Source: Chrysomallon squamiferum
Lineage: Eukaryota > Mollusca > Gastropoda > Neomphalida > Peltospiridae
Length of the DNA: 64,000 nucleotides
Direction: 5' to 3'
Assembly (NCBI GenBank): GCA_012295275.1
Contig: CM022672.1
Coordinates: 28,437,972-28,501,971, forward strand
The position numbers and the translations under genes were made by a program. A model generated the notes under the pieces. The model saw nothing but the letters and a program-made list of their open reading frames with translations, did not search any database and was not told where the DNA came from. This document shows, one piece after another, positions 14,101 through 25,569 of the stretch (position 1 is the stretch's first letter; each line of letters opens with the position of its first letter).

Positions 14101-17100
14101 TATTTTTGTCTAATGTATATCTAACAATTTGTTAAAATTTCAGCCAGGTCTGAAAAGAATTTAAAAAAAACAAACAGATCTCACCACTGTAAGTCACCTT
14201 AGATCATAATAAGCTTCTAAATTACACCCTACCAAATTAATTAAATACTAAAAAAGATTTTATATATATATATATATTATTAAAAAGAAAACAAAGAGTA
14301 AAGATTTTTTTCTCTTTTTGTTAATGTTTTGCAGTTGTTGGCAGACAATAAAGTGTATTATTCACTGAAAATATTTGATGATAAAAAGCCAGGCACAGTA
14401 AGATGCCATGATTCTTCATGCTTACTTGTGATGTTCTTACCACTTCCAGCTCTGGCACATTCTTTATCCAGCTCTTTAATCAGAATAGCCATCTGGCTGA
14501 CATGTTCTTCAGTCAAACACTTCCTGTAATAAATCACATTCACAATAGATGAAAAAAAAGGAACATTCAATTTTATTTATATTTTATTTTTTAATAATAA
14601 AAAAAAAAATTGAATTAAATTTAAGTATTAGTACTTACTTCATCACTCTTTGAATCTCATCATCTGTTGAACAGACGAAGTATTTGTTGATGAAATTTAG
14701 CACACTGCTTGCCAAAGCTGCAAACTGTTCGGTTGAACATACCAAAGAAAGAAAATGTATATTCTATGTAAAAAGTTTATCATAATAGGAAAATAAACAG
14801 CTGCATCTAACATGAGAATTTTTTTTTTTTTAAAATGATCTAATATAAAGTATTAAAGTACATTAAAAAATTATCTTAAAGATCATGAACTGTTTTATAC
14901 ACAGCATATAGAAATTAAATTTATGGGCTTTACTGATATCCATAAAGTTGACTTTACATTACTTTGTTATATTATAACTATGTTTGTTTTTGTTGTTTAT
15001 AATTATTTTTTTCTTCCCTCCCCCCCATTTAGCAAAGGAAGTAATACCACACATAATTAGTACTTACACCATCAGGTTCTCTCTTATCAGGAATGAAATG
15101 GGGTGTGTCTCCACTGCTATGGTGCCTACTTCTCTTGGTGTCAGTAGCAGTTCCATCACCTCTTGTGGAGTGAGGGGTAGTAACCGTAGTGTCTACTGAA
15201 TCAACTGGTGACAGGGTTTCCTCAAACCAGTGTCCAAGAATAGGTTCAGAATCCTCCTCTACAGAGGAAATTAAATATACATTGCTTTTTAACGTCTTTC
15301 TCAAGAGAATTTGCTATTTATATTATTTTAACTACTTGGATTTTCTCTAATGGAAATATTTTAGTCACAGATTGATTATTTATTTAATTAATAGTTCAGT
15401 TCAGTTCAGTTTATAATATTAATAAGTAACAATGCCTTTTGTGTAATAACTAAAAAGACAAAATCAGGTTTTTTTACAATCACGTGGATTAAAAATAAAT
15501 TGTTAATACAATTCTCTGTCTTTGCTCATAATTGTATTCTGTCTGAATTATTGCATAAATTATTATAAACTATTTTCATTAAATGTTTACCATCTTCATC
15601 ACTGCTGTTGTCTGAACTGCTGAAGTCATCCTCATAGAAAGTGTTGGAATCAGAAGTACTGCTGCTGCTTGTTTCTGACGTTTCAGAGCCTTGTTTTAGT
15701 CTTCTAAGCAAAACAGCCTACAAAGAAAATACATCATTATGTTAATAGAAACCAATATATTGTTAACGGAAACTGAACTGGCAAAACTAATTTACACACC
15801 TCTAATATATTGAGAATATCTTCTTATTATTCTGACTTGAAAGCATGTCACATACAATTCACTAAAATTCAAATAGGCTTGTGGTCAGAAAATCTGAATG
15901 TTTTTTCTACATACCCATAAGGTGCTGTTAGTGACTGATTTTTTAAAACAAAACCCATGCCAAACTACTGGACATCTCTATCAAGTAAATTATAAATAAA
16001 TTACTGTGTGCACAAGCAACATAATAAATGATGAAATAACTTTAGTAAATAATTTAATGAGCTCTGAGATTAAGCTCTATACATGTTGATATATCTGTGC
16101 ATTTAAAAAGCTTAACCTAGAGTAAGGGTCATTTCTGACTGAGGTAATGCCCCACAACTGACTCCAGAAAAAAAGAATGAAGTGTTTTTGCTCCCATCCC
16201 TGAATACTAAGGTATAGATCTGATAAATGGATGAAATCACAAAAAAGTAATTAAATAAACCAGATCCACAAATTACTGTAATTTAACCTAGACTACTCTG
16301 GTACTCTTATTAACATAGTTATTAGAATCTTTTTTTTTTCAGGTCCTGTAAGAGACTTTGTTCAGAATTTTTTTTTTTTTTTTAAATTAAAAAAATAAAT
16401 AAACAGCTATATCCAAGTTATAATAATTAGTAATACAAATTTGAACATGAATATTTCTGTTAAAAAATCCTAACTGAAATACCTTTTTGAAAGAGACAGT
16501 AACAAGGTTGAAAAGCAGGTCAGTGAGTTTCAATCTGGCCATGAGTTTTTTCACACGTATCCAAGCAACCAGTGACTTTGATATTGTTACATCCATACCA
16601 GGATGCATCAGTTCTGAGGAAGATGTCTGAAACAGTAAATCCAAACTAATGTATCAATTTCTTAGGCTTCTTAACATTATAATTAGATCTGCAAATATAC
16701 CAATACATATTCAGGTCATGCGCTATTGTTTCAGTTCAAATTATCACAGTTCTATCAAAACCATCTGAAATGTATTGCAATGGCTTTTTACTAACACAGT
16801 ATTATAATTAATACAATTCCTCTCAAAAACTGCCACTATGAACGATTAGTCCTGGAAATGCATTATCATAGCTTTATTGCAAATATAAACAATAAACTTA
16901 TTCCTGATGTACTGCATTTTAAAACACAATAATGTAAACACTCAATTCTGTATAAACATCTTGCAAAGTAGGTGTATTCCCATTGGTTGTAAAAATAACA
17001 ATGAAAAACACTGTGATTAAGAAGTGTCTTTCAGAAAATATTTTACTGAAGTCTTGTTTCTGGAAAGAAAACAGTTTACAAGAGGGGGAATATCTGAAGA

Positions 17101-18462
17101 TGTTATGGGATTGTCCTAGTCATTATTATTATTTTTGAAAACATTTGTTTACATATTCTTTTGAATTACCATTGCCATTCTCTTGGATATCAAAATTAAG
17201 TGGCATAAGCCCTTTTTCAATTATACAAACGTTAATTTTTTCACATGCTTGAGATAAAAATCTCAAGTTAAATTATTGCAAAGTCATTTTAAAAATCAAA
17301 GCCTCAATGTTTTCTAACCCCAATGGTCCAATAACTAGTTTTCAAGTCACTTTGAGGTTACCTGATTCTATGGTCTGAACAACCGTTAGCAACTATACAA
17401 TATGATTGAAAATGAAGTTTATTTAAATAAATGATTTTAGTTTTCAGATTTTTTTATAATTTATTTGGGAGCTATCAGACCTGAAATTTCTCAACAAAAC
17501 ATCCAGAACTTACCTCCAGATCTCCATGACAGCCTTCTATCTGCAGATCATCCATCAAAGCTGTGAGCAGCTGTATAGCACTGGTGCCAAGTGCCACTGA
17601 AAGAACACCAAATCCTTGGAAAGCACTGAAGAGACAAAAAGAGCTGAAAGTACAAGATAATGCATGCAACAACAGAAAACAAGAAAGAAAAAAATGGTTT
17701 TCCTATAAAGCTGTTTCAGACAGTTTCAATTAATGGTCTTTGAAACCTGACAATATAATATCTTGCATGAGAAAATTATTTAATGACTCTTCCAATCTGT
17801 ATGATACTGACAATAACTGAAGTTACAAATGGTAAGTTAGTACTCGAATAATTTTAAAATCAGCAGACAAAAAAATATTTAAATAGCTTGACATTTATAT
17901 TCATTTTTTAATAAAAGAAAAAGAAATACAAAAATCAAGCTATTTAAATATTTAATTCTTATGTTTTACATAGAGGTACATTTGTAAGAAATAATAACCT
18001 GTAGTCTTTTTATAAATCTACAAAGATTTTAATATGGTGTGGTTTTGTGGGAAATTATTACTGATACTTGGACTATGTTATAAAGATTCAGAATGATTAC
18101 CTCTTTACAGTACTTGATCTTGGCTGTGTTCCTGATTCCTTTGTCTTCTGTCCAGAGTCCTTTCCTTTGCCAGAGTCTTTTCGTTCTAGGATCATGGCTG
18201 GTGTCAAAAGCATTATTCCTTGCAGTCCTTTAAGCAGTATCCACACAGCCAAAAGATTCAGATTCTGGGCAACCTAATTAAAATGACACAAAAAAATAGC
18301 CAAATACCAAATTAAAATCAAACATTTTTTAATCCAAATTACAAAGAAAGTAAATGAATGACTATCACCTACAAGCAACACAGAAAGGAATATTTTTAAA
18401 ATTAATGTCTTATAGAATGAATATACACACACACACACACAGACACTCTCACATACATACAA

Positions 18463-18495
<33 letters not shown>

Positions 18496-21400
18496 CCAGG
18501 GCTCGAAATGGCCAGTCACCAGATTGCCAAATGCAACCGAAGTTTCATTTGGGCAACTGGGATGTTAAAAAATGATGGGTTAGTCACCAAAACAATATTA
18601 TTTGAGAGACCTTTTTTTTTCTATAAGTTTTAACATAAGAGCCTCTATTAATAATTTTATTACAAGTATTTATTTTACATAAAAGGTACTCTTGTAGTTC
18701 AATAAACTGAACATATCAGTTTAACTTAATTTGCATTTTGACGTATAAACACTAATTTTGTAGACCAGATATGCATGTAGGGGGGGGGGGTATTTGAATT
18801 AATTTGTTTGATTGCTTTGTTAAAAGTGTCTGACGAAGAAGAATTTCAATATCACATATGTTGGGCTACCAAAAACAAATTTGGCCCTCTGAATTTAGTG
18901 GCCCAAATTTGTTTTTTGGGACCAGCATACATTTCAGATGAATTCTGAGTCCTTTGTATACACACACACACATATAAATAAAATACAAAAAATAAAGCAA
19001 AATTTTTGAAGTATATTTACCATAGTTTTGATTACAGTATTAATTTAAATACTTACATTTCCTCCACCTCTTGTTGAATTCCGAATAGTGGATGATACAG
19101 ATTTGAAGATTTCAAGCTAAAATATATGAAAAAAAATTATATTTATAACACTACTGATTTCTGATATATACATGAAGAATAGGATTTTAAAACTGTTATA
19201 ACTCCTAAACAATTATTTTGTCTTTGCTTTCATAAAAATAATGATTAAAAGTATTTAAAAAATATAAATAAATCTTGTATTAAAAACAAACAACAGTTTA
19301 TTTAACAACTCACTGTTTTTTGCACAATGTTTCTACCATAGCTGTCAATTTCTTCATCTTTTGAACCAGAAGGCTGACTGGCTGATAGTGGTTTTACCAT
19401 ATTGACAATAGTGTTTGCTACAGCCACTGTAACTGAAGCATACAGACACCCCAGTGTAATGTTCACTATTTTCTCTAATCTTTTTGGGGTCAGTGGTTCC
19501 AAAGCTGGGAGAGAGAATGATCGCCAAACAATGGAGATGTCACTGAGCAAAGACTGGAAACTATCAAAAGTCAAATAATACAATTACATGTTTGTATTTA
19601 AATCAACATAATGAATTATGCACTTTTCAGTTTTGCCTATTCAACCTTTTTTTTCTTTCTGTAAACCAATTTGTTCAGGGCAATTTAAAAACTGTATTTT
19701 TACAAAAAATAAAATAAAATTCATTTTGTAATGATAAAACTATGCAAGAAATCTTACATTCAACATTTATAGCTAAACAACTTTAAGTAATGACTAGCTG
19801 AAGATGATTCAAGCTAATCTTCATACATCAGTTTCAGAGCATTGACCCAAAATTAACAATTATATACAGATTACTGTTAATTGTTTACCCCAAGAAAAAA
19901 CCATTAAAAAAAATATAAAAAAATCTATAAAAAAAAATGTAATTTTTTTTTAATGACATTAAGATATTAAAAACTACAAAAAGGAGAAGAAAAAACCTGT
20001 TTCTAGTTGTTAGTGCTTCTGAAAGTGTTCCAGGAATCAAAAATGTCTTTCCTGCTATAGCATCTTTCACTCTCTGAATGTATTTACTTAGAAATACTAA
20101 ATGTGAACAAGCATTCAGAAGAATAGTGGCTCCATCCAGTTGTAACAGTATCTGAGTGTTTTTTCTGGCAAATATAGCAGTCATTTCCTCAATAGGATCA
20201 TTATGCACAACTGGTGTGACACCATCACTTCCAACAACATCAACAGGACCCTCTGACTTTGAAGTGCTAGTAGAGGAAACTTCATCGAAAACTGAGGTTA
20301 ACTGATCAAACAGGTTACTTCCTGTGTCTAACCGTGGTCGTTTTATTTCTTTACTTTTTGTTTCCTCTCCATCTGCAATGTAATACAAATGCTGTCACAT
20401 TGACACGTTTTAAGCCAATCATTGTCACTTATTCAACACTGTCTAAACTGACAGTTTTTTGATACATGCCCTCCTTTTCACAGAAATGGCCAAAATTTAA
20501 AAAAATTGTTGTATCATCATGCACATGAAAATAGATTTTTTCATTCGAATGTAGTTTGTCAACAAAGATTCAAAATGGAGTAACTTTTTCAATAAATTTT
20601 GCATCACTGAATGTAAACAAATGAAATAAACTGACATGGGTATTGCAGAAAGGAATTTTTTTTGTGTATAACAAATTCATACCTTCAACAACATTTGATG
20701 GTCGCTCTGCAGATTTCAGCATAGATGCAAATGTAACAACATCAGCTTTAGGTAAACAGCCATTACCTTTGCAAAGACCTTTAATCAAAATCATCAGATA
20801 TTTCTGAAAGAAAATTTTCTTAACAGTTACAAAACATAACCAAATATACCAAATTCTAATTTAAATAATTATATTTCTTTTTCAATTAACTAGAAAATTA
20901 TTTATTAGTATCCAGTAAGAAAAATATAAATACTGTGCATACTAATTTTTAAAACAATTACATTCTTTCAAATTAAACAGATGAGATAGACATCATATTT
21001 AAGGGGACAGGTAACCTAATTTTTTTTTAAGTTCTTTTCAGATTTGGCTGAAATTTTAATGCAATGTTAGTTATACATTAGTAAAGATACAAAGATTTAA
21101 AAAATACATTGAACTTGCATGGAGTTCAGGTTTGGTCGATTTCATTGGTTTCAGTTAAAAATCTGGATCTCAGCAACTGATAAATCAAATGCTTTCAAAT
21201 TTTTCATGTAAATGTGCATGTTACAGCAGAGTTTTTGCTGTTTTTCTATTTAGATTTTTATTTTAATTTTTATGAAATTTTTTAACATGTAAATAACAAA
21301 TGAATATTTTTGTAAATTATCATTTTTCTTTGCTCGTCTTTTTTATCAGTATTGATCTGTTATAAAATGGGGAATAGTGTTATGATGTATATCTGAAAAT

Positions 21401-24356
21401 TTTAAGATTCTGTTGAAAATTCACTGAGATATAACCAAAAGGCAAAATCAGTTCAGTAAAAAAAAATCTCAATTGAGTAACTTAATGTTAGATTCATCTC
21501 AGACCTTTCCTGAAAGTAACTACTTGTCTTAACTTAGTCTGATAGTTTATGTGTGTGTAAATTTCTGTGAAACAGTGTAGAAACAACTGAGTAAATTTCA
21601 TAAACAATAGTCAAGAGAGGCAAAGAAATGTGGGTTTGCAGTCATGTGATTCATTTTAGCCAGTCATTGTTGCTTATTCAACACTGTCTCAGCTGACATT
21701 GTTTCCAGATAATGTGGCCTCCCTTTTGTAGATGATAATTCATGGAAACAGCTGAATATTTAAAAACAATTGCTATACTATCACACAGTATGAAAGAAGA
21801 CCTTTTCACAATTGCAGAAAATCAAGAAAGGTTCAAAATAGTAGAAAATATACATATTCAAACAGAAGTGAATCTTCTATAAATTGTGTTATTACTAAAT
21901 TACTGAACATAAACAAAGGAAATAAAATGACAGGGGTGTTGTGAACATGTATTTATTATGCATATAAGACATCAAGACCAACCAGTTTTCACAAGTAAGA
22001 TAACATGTGAATAGGAGTTTGACAAAATCATAAAATCTTTAAATTTATTTATTTTTAGCAATATTACACACTGTGTCCCCCTAAATTTCAAGAAATGTAT
22101 TAATTTATGAATTTACTAAGGAAAAAAAAGAAACATTTTGTTAATATTTATTTTAACAGTAATGTGTTATTTCTGATGAAGCATAAAAAAATGGTTTAAT
22201 TATGATTATCAATAAAACTGATTTTGATGGATACCTGTGAAATAGTACAGCTCTCACTGTGTGTCTGTAGTCGTTGAAGAAGGAAACGTAGTAGTACTTG
22301 ACATGCTGATGTGGTCTGTGACAAATCTGACTTTGACACTAAATTAAAAGTGACAATAAATTGATATTAAACTAAATTTTCTATTAAACTGGAGAAAATG
22401 TTTTAAAAAAATAATGAAAATGAAGACAGAAAAAAATGTGTATGGATCACTGTAGGTCAGATATTGATGCAATTATGAAAAAAATAAAATAAAAAAAATT
22501 AAAAACCACTGCAATAATTCAATTATTGTGACTCAAAATACAAATCACTGTTATTATAAAGAAAAATTATTTTTGGTCTAACTTAAATATAAATATTTAG
22601 ACAAATATATGCATTTTGTTACTCACAGTTTGATGAACTGGCACTAAGGAAATGTGTTGCCAGAGCAACAAATGAGGAGTAAAATGGTTCATATTCTTCA
22701 TCATGTTCAAAGATATGGTTCTCACTGAAGAAATAAATAAGAATATTAAATGACACATGAATTTTAACAATTTGTAATCAAACCAGAAAACCAGCTTTAG
22801 AAATATGTTTTGTTCTTCGTTTTTCACCATTTATTTTATTTATTTTTTAAGTATATAAATATCAACTTAACAACAGTATGAAGACAGTAAATTGTATTTT
22901 AAAAGAATGCTGTTTCAACATGAAATACATGAATAAATTTTTTTTTTTGGAATCATACAATGTTAACACAATTTACTGTAAAATACAAAAATAAATTGAA
23001 TTAATCAATCAAACCACAAACTGTAAACTAGTTGTTTTATTTATGTTTTCAATTATGCCAGTTAATACTTTGTTCAGTGATTCTGATAACTTTATTATGT
23101 CTCATGTGAAGACTACAAATCACATCTGTTGGCAGCTCTTTTAGTTAATGGTTACATTCTCACCATTACAGTACAGCACAGATTATATTTTTTATAAATT
23201 TTATTTATTTCAACACAATATAAATACTGACAAAATCAGACAGTTTTCTACCAATTGTATAAGCTGAGACATGAAAAATGAACTGACTAAATTGTATGGA
23301 CTCAGCAGAGAAAAAAACATGATTGTTATCAATATTTTGGCTGTAACCAGCTAGTAATACTGACTCAGACAAGTTCAACAAAATAGGGTCCAACTATATA
23401 TTAAGCCTTCATCAAGAAAATTAAAAATCTAATTCATCTAGTCCAAAGCTTTTCAAATAAATGGTCTGGAACCTACATTTAAAAAAAAAAAAATTGATAA
23501 TCAAAGCAGCTAAATTTTATGTGTTTAATGAAACAAAGAATAATAAAATAATATTATCTTAAAATTAATGTTATAATTTTTAAAACACAGCAACAAATAA
23601 GAAGTAAAACATACATTATATTTAAAATCTAGCTATACTTTATACAACAAAAAAGTAAATTGATTTAAGACTATAGTATTCTTTATCTTATTCTAGTTTT
23701 ATAATTTTACAAAGTTTAAGACATTATCTAAGGTTGTATGTAAATGAACTATATTTGCAATAGGCTTCATTTTCCATTGTTTTCATTGTACTATATAGAC
23801 TATATCAAAAAATATTAACTGGAAACATGTTTAGGATCATAAAACAAAATCCAATAAAAAGTCAAATTATATTATCATCATATTTATGTGCCATGTTGAT
23901 TTTGATTTAGTTTCCAATTAAAAATAGGTAAATTTTAATTACAGTTGATGTAATGCTTCATACATAAATTAGTATTGTTTATTTTTTATGTCATATTTTC
24001 ATTCATGATTATATTAATCCAGGTAAGATCATAAAAAAATGACATTAAAGCATGGAAATAACTTTAAAACTGATACAAAACAATTTAACATATTATTAGT
24101 CCCATTATTTAGGAAGTTATGAATATATATTTTTTTTGTATTAACTGATTTAAATATGCCAAAACTTCCCTTATTATCAACTTCAGAATAGATATATCAT
24201 AACATATAAACTAATAAAGGGATTTGTATCTTATTCACAATAACTAAAGTGCTTTAGGAATGATGAATGCCAAGCCTTATATTATTTGGAAATGATGAAG
24301 CTCGATAAAAAGCTTTCCTTTTAAAAACAGTTTAATTTAAAATACTCATGTGAATA

Positions 24357-24398
<42 letters not shown>

Positions 24399-24976
24399 CT
24401 ATTGTTATTATTATTTATTTTGATTTCAAAAATATGACAAGTAATAATAATAATAATAATGATAATGATATTAATAATAATAAACTATTATTCACAAAGT
24501 AATTATTAAGGTTTCTAAATACGGTTATGATGTATTCGTTAGAATATCATTATTATTGATTATTCAATCGTCATACATTCGTAACATTGACTCAATGACT
24601 CAATGTCAATTAACTTCTTGATTACTTAGAAGCTGTAAGAAATACGCATGTACATTTACACAACCGCTGGCAATTCATGTCGGATTTTAACACAAGATAC
24701 ATGTTATTTTGTGCATGTAACATGATAACCATGAATAATAAATCATTAGTTAATTTATAATTACTGATTAGTCATTGCGCGATGGCGTCGAAACTGAAAC
24801 TGAAAGAAATATAAATGCATTTTAAGACATTATACAAATAATATAGATTTATTAGATTACCTTTTCAAAATGCCTGCTGTTAAATTGGGCAAGTCATTTT
24901 TATTAAAAGAAGAATAAGACGCAGATAATAACGACTTAATTGCAGCAGACAAACCAGGGGTTGGTCCCGACGCCAT
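1..24976 (-). CDS. UBR4: UBR4 E3 ubiquitin-protein ligase, N-terminal part (partial, 31 exons)
   Basis: UBR4 (p600) is a very large cytoplasmic N-recognin ligase that marks proteins for degradation. The spliced minus-strand translation follows vertebrate UBR4 collinearly from its N-terminus. Recognisable blocks are LLSASYSSF in exon 1, YEPFYSSFVALATHF in exon 2, LIKGLCKG in exon 4, LPALEPLTP in exon 6, QGFGVLSV in exon 9, SEPILGHWFEET in exon 12, LLHTLRWAPRL in exon 22 and LEKVLGPADGEEF in exon 29. All 31 exons join in phase with GT-AG introns; my exon sum gives about 1,399 residues against roughly 5,200 in vertebrates. This part is the helical-repeat N-terminus. The UBR zinc box, calmodulin-binding and C-terminal ligase regions lie beyond the left edge. 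The start is ATG at 24,976, opening MASGPTPGLSAA, with no in-frame coding sequence seen upstream. Single exon edges could be off by a few bases. Confidence 0.93.
268..2915 (-). mobile_element. Pogo/Tigger-type DNA transposon, nearly complete
   Basis: A 2,648-bp element bounded by terminal inverted repeats: the left end begins CCGTATATACTTGTGTA and the right end is its inverse complement, matching for about 20 bp before diverging. Both ends abut TA (266-267 and 2916-2917), the target duplication expected for the Tc1/mariner/pogo superfamily. It contains one transposase gene on the minus strand (1171-2536). Near each end there are extra copies of a motif like GTCGACTTATAC (about 281-296, 329-349, 2816-2835 and 2872-2890), candidate subterminal transposase-binding sites. 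It sits in a UBR4 intron. The clean ends and single frameshift suggest a recent insertion. Confidence 0.9.
1171..2536 (-). pseudogene. Pogo-family transposase (CENP-B/Psq HTH plus DDE), one frameshift
   Basis: A cut-and-paste transposase. The minus-strand ATG at 2536 opens MPGKRNKYIAQFKLAVIRFA, a Psq-type helix-turn-helix that continues to SEKLVRDWRKN. A stop then follows in that frame. The reading resumes one base over at LLEMPKVKCADRGKK and stays open to the stop at 1171, covering the CENP-B-type second DNA-binding domain and the DDE domain. Catalytic Asp candidates lie in GNMDETP, LLVWDMFKAH and ILQPLDVS, the last two 36 residues apart. The C-terminus is very acidic. The shift falls at a run of six A (plus-strand T at 2403-2408); removing one base restores the usual spacing between WRK and MPK. 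It could be decay or an assembly error. Confidence 0.87.
4419..5297. mobile_element. TTAA-flanked inverted-repeat element, copy 1
   Basis: The left end reads TTAAAGGGACA (4419-4429) and the right end TGTCCCTTTAA (5287-5297), a perfect 11-bp inverted match with the TTAA duplicated outside. The roughly 870-bp interior has no transposase ORF, so this is a non-autonomous (MITE-like) element. TTAA duplications are typical of piggyBac mobilisation, but the termini do not start with the usual CC(C/Y), so the superfamily is unsure. Related copies lie at about 13,720-14,200, 21,000-21,950 (inverted) and 20,400-20,650 (partial). It sits in the UBR4 intron between exons 28 and 29. Confidence 0.75.
8329..9160 (-). 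mobile_element. Possible Tc1-like transposase remnant
   Basis: Several overlapping short minus-strand ORFs fill this stretch of the UBR4 intron between exons 24 and 25. The last one ends NTVDRFTRSLRKHCMACVAA, like the C-terminal end of Tc1-type transposases (a dipeptide repeat of Arg/Lys before Cys and a final GxH). The rest is broken by frameshifts and I could not identify a DDE triad. The region is less AT-rich than surrounding intron, which also suggests inserted former coding sequence. Low confidence. Confidence 0.3.
11308..16626 (-). CDS. UBR4: UBR4 exons 10-19
   Basis: Exons: 16483-16626, 15591-15717, 15068-15258, 14639-14724, 14441-14523, 13176-13261, 12605-12842, 12143-12266, 11670-11772 and 11308-11455. 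Exon 11 encodes a Ser-rich then acidic linker containing SDSNTFYEDDFSS, which is nearly identical in vertebrate UBR4 and a strong anchor for the assignment. Exon 12 continues with EDSEPILGHWFEET and a Thr/Ser/His-rich stretch. For exon 12 I took the donor GTAAGT after GAT GGT, which keeps phase 0. Exons 16-18 match the WPL...HTLAVL and ILSRMILIFDYLLH blocks. Confidence 0.87.
13720..14200. repeat. TTAA-type element, copy 3 (diverged)
   Basis: This block repeats the interior of the 4.4-5.3 kb element in the same orientation. Shared landmarks are TTCAGATGTT, TTATAACAGAG, TTTACAATTTTGTA, GTTATAACAT and AATTTCAGCC, in the same order. Ends are blurred and no clear TTAA flank is visible. It lies in the UBR4 intron between exons 14 and 15. 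Confidence 0.6.
17514..24976 (-). CDS. UBR4: UBR4 exons 1-9
   Basis: Exons read on the minus strand: 24861-24976, 22627-22724, 22235-22338, 20683-20803, 19997-20372, 19314-19560, 19057-19116, 18101-18273 and 17514-17625. Each has a polypyrimidine-AG acceptor and a GT donor, and the running phases (2, 1, 0, 1, 2, 0, 0, 2, 0) link without a stop. Exon 5 holds a Ser/Asp-rich linker after the basic stretch KRPRL; the equivalent region is also variable in vertebrate UBR4. Exon 8 contains a charged low-complexity segment (ERKDSGKGKDSGQ). Intron 1 is the longest, about 2.1 kb, and shows only AT-rich sequence and an AAT/ATT microsatellite. Confidence 0.88.
18430..18500. repeat. CA/TA microsatellite
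   Basis: Two (CA)n tracts separated by short interruptions, followed by a TA run, in the UBR4 intron between exons 7 and 8. It is followed at about 18,500-18,960 by a non-coding block beginning near GGGCTCGAAATGGCC that looks like a dispersed repeat, although no second copy is evident in this window. Confidence 0.8.
20400..20650. repeat. TTAA-type element, partial copy 4 next to UBR4 exon 4
   Basis: Matches the distal part of copy 2 (about 21,650-21,950): GTCACTTATTCAACACTGTC, then TGACA, AATGTAAACAAA and GAAATAAA in matching order. It ends a few tens of bases from the donor of UBR4 exon 4 (20,683) and fills most of the short intron between exons 4 and 5. An open frame from exon 4 runs on into it, but homology ends at the exon donor. 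Confidence 0.5.
21000..21950. repeat. TTAA-type element, copy 2 (inverted)
   Basis: Starts TTAAGGGGACAGG, close to the inverse complement of the right end of copy 1, followed by TTTGGCTGAAATTT and further matches in reverse orientation through the 21.6-21.9 kb block. The far end is not clean. It lies in the UBR4 intron between exons 3 and 4, with the partial copy 4 on the other side of exon 4. Confidence 0.6.
24358..24485. repeat. AAT/ATT microsatellite
   Basis: Runs of AAT separated by an ATT-rich interruption, which could form a weak hairpin. It lies in UBR4 intron 1, about 0.4 kb inside from exon 1. The remaining 1.7 kb of this intron is AT-rich sequence with nothing recognisable. Confidence 0.85.
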
Positions 24977-25469
24977 TTTGTCTGCTCTGTTAGATTTGTT
25001 CCTACCATGGTTCTAAAGCATTCCATTTATTTTTGAACGGTAACTTAAATTCACTTGACTTAATTGCACTCATTAGTTACTCTTTAGTTTCAAAAGAATG
25101 GAAAGAAGTTTGTTATTTATTTCATCGTTAACGAACTGTTATGTGGAAGCTGAATCTATCTGCTCCTCCATGATAATGATCATAAAAATAGATAAAAAAA
25201 AAAAGACATAAATTAGAACAAAAAGGGGGGAAAAATCATTTCGCAAATTTGTATTGCTTTATTTCTAAGGTATCTAATATCAACATACATGTTTGTTATC
25301 ATTTAAGTCATTAAAATATAAAGATTAAACATGTATTTAAATGTACTCAACCGTTGTTAATTTTTGTCGGAAAACACAAAATCTTAATTACCAATACCCT
25401 CAAAACTAGTGATTTGTCCTTATTTCGTAAGCCTGTTAAGAATTTGTAAATTATTATTATTTTTAATGT

Positions 25470-25504
25470 AAACTTCGAGATTTAGAGAGATTTAGAGAGA
25501 GATT

Positions 25505-25567
<63 letters not shown>
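25470..25567. repeat. GA microsatellite
   Basis: A pure (GA)n tract of about 60 bp preceded by imperfect GATTTAGAGA units, about 0.5 kb upstream of the UBR4 start codon. Purine-rich tracts of this kind can act as GAGA-type promoter-proximal elements in animals, but nothing here proves a regulatory role; it directly abuts the hAT remnant. I see no convincing TATA box between 24,977 and 25,470. Confidence 0.9.
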
Positions 25568-25568
<1 letters not shown>

Positions 25569-25569
25569 C

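Noticed and set aside
18274-18575. ORFs rich in repeated Cys-Val or His-Thr
   Set aside because: They are translations of the CA microsatellite on the two strands.
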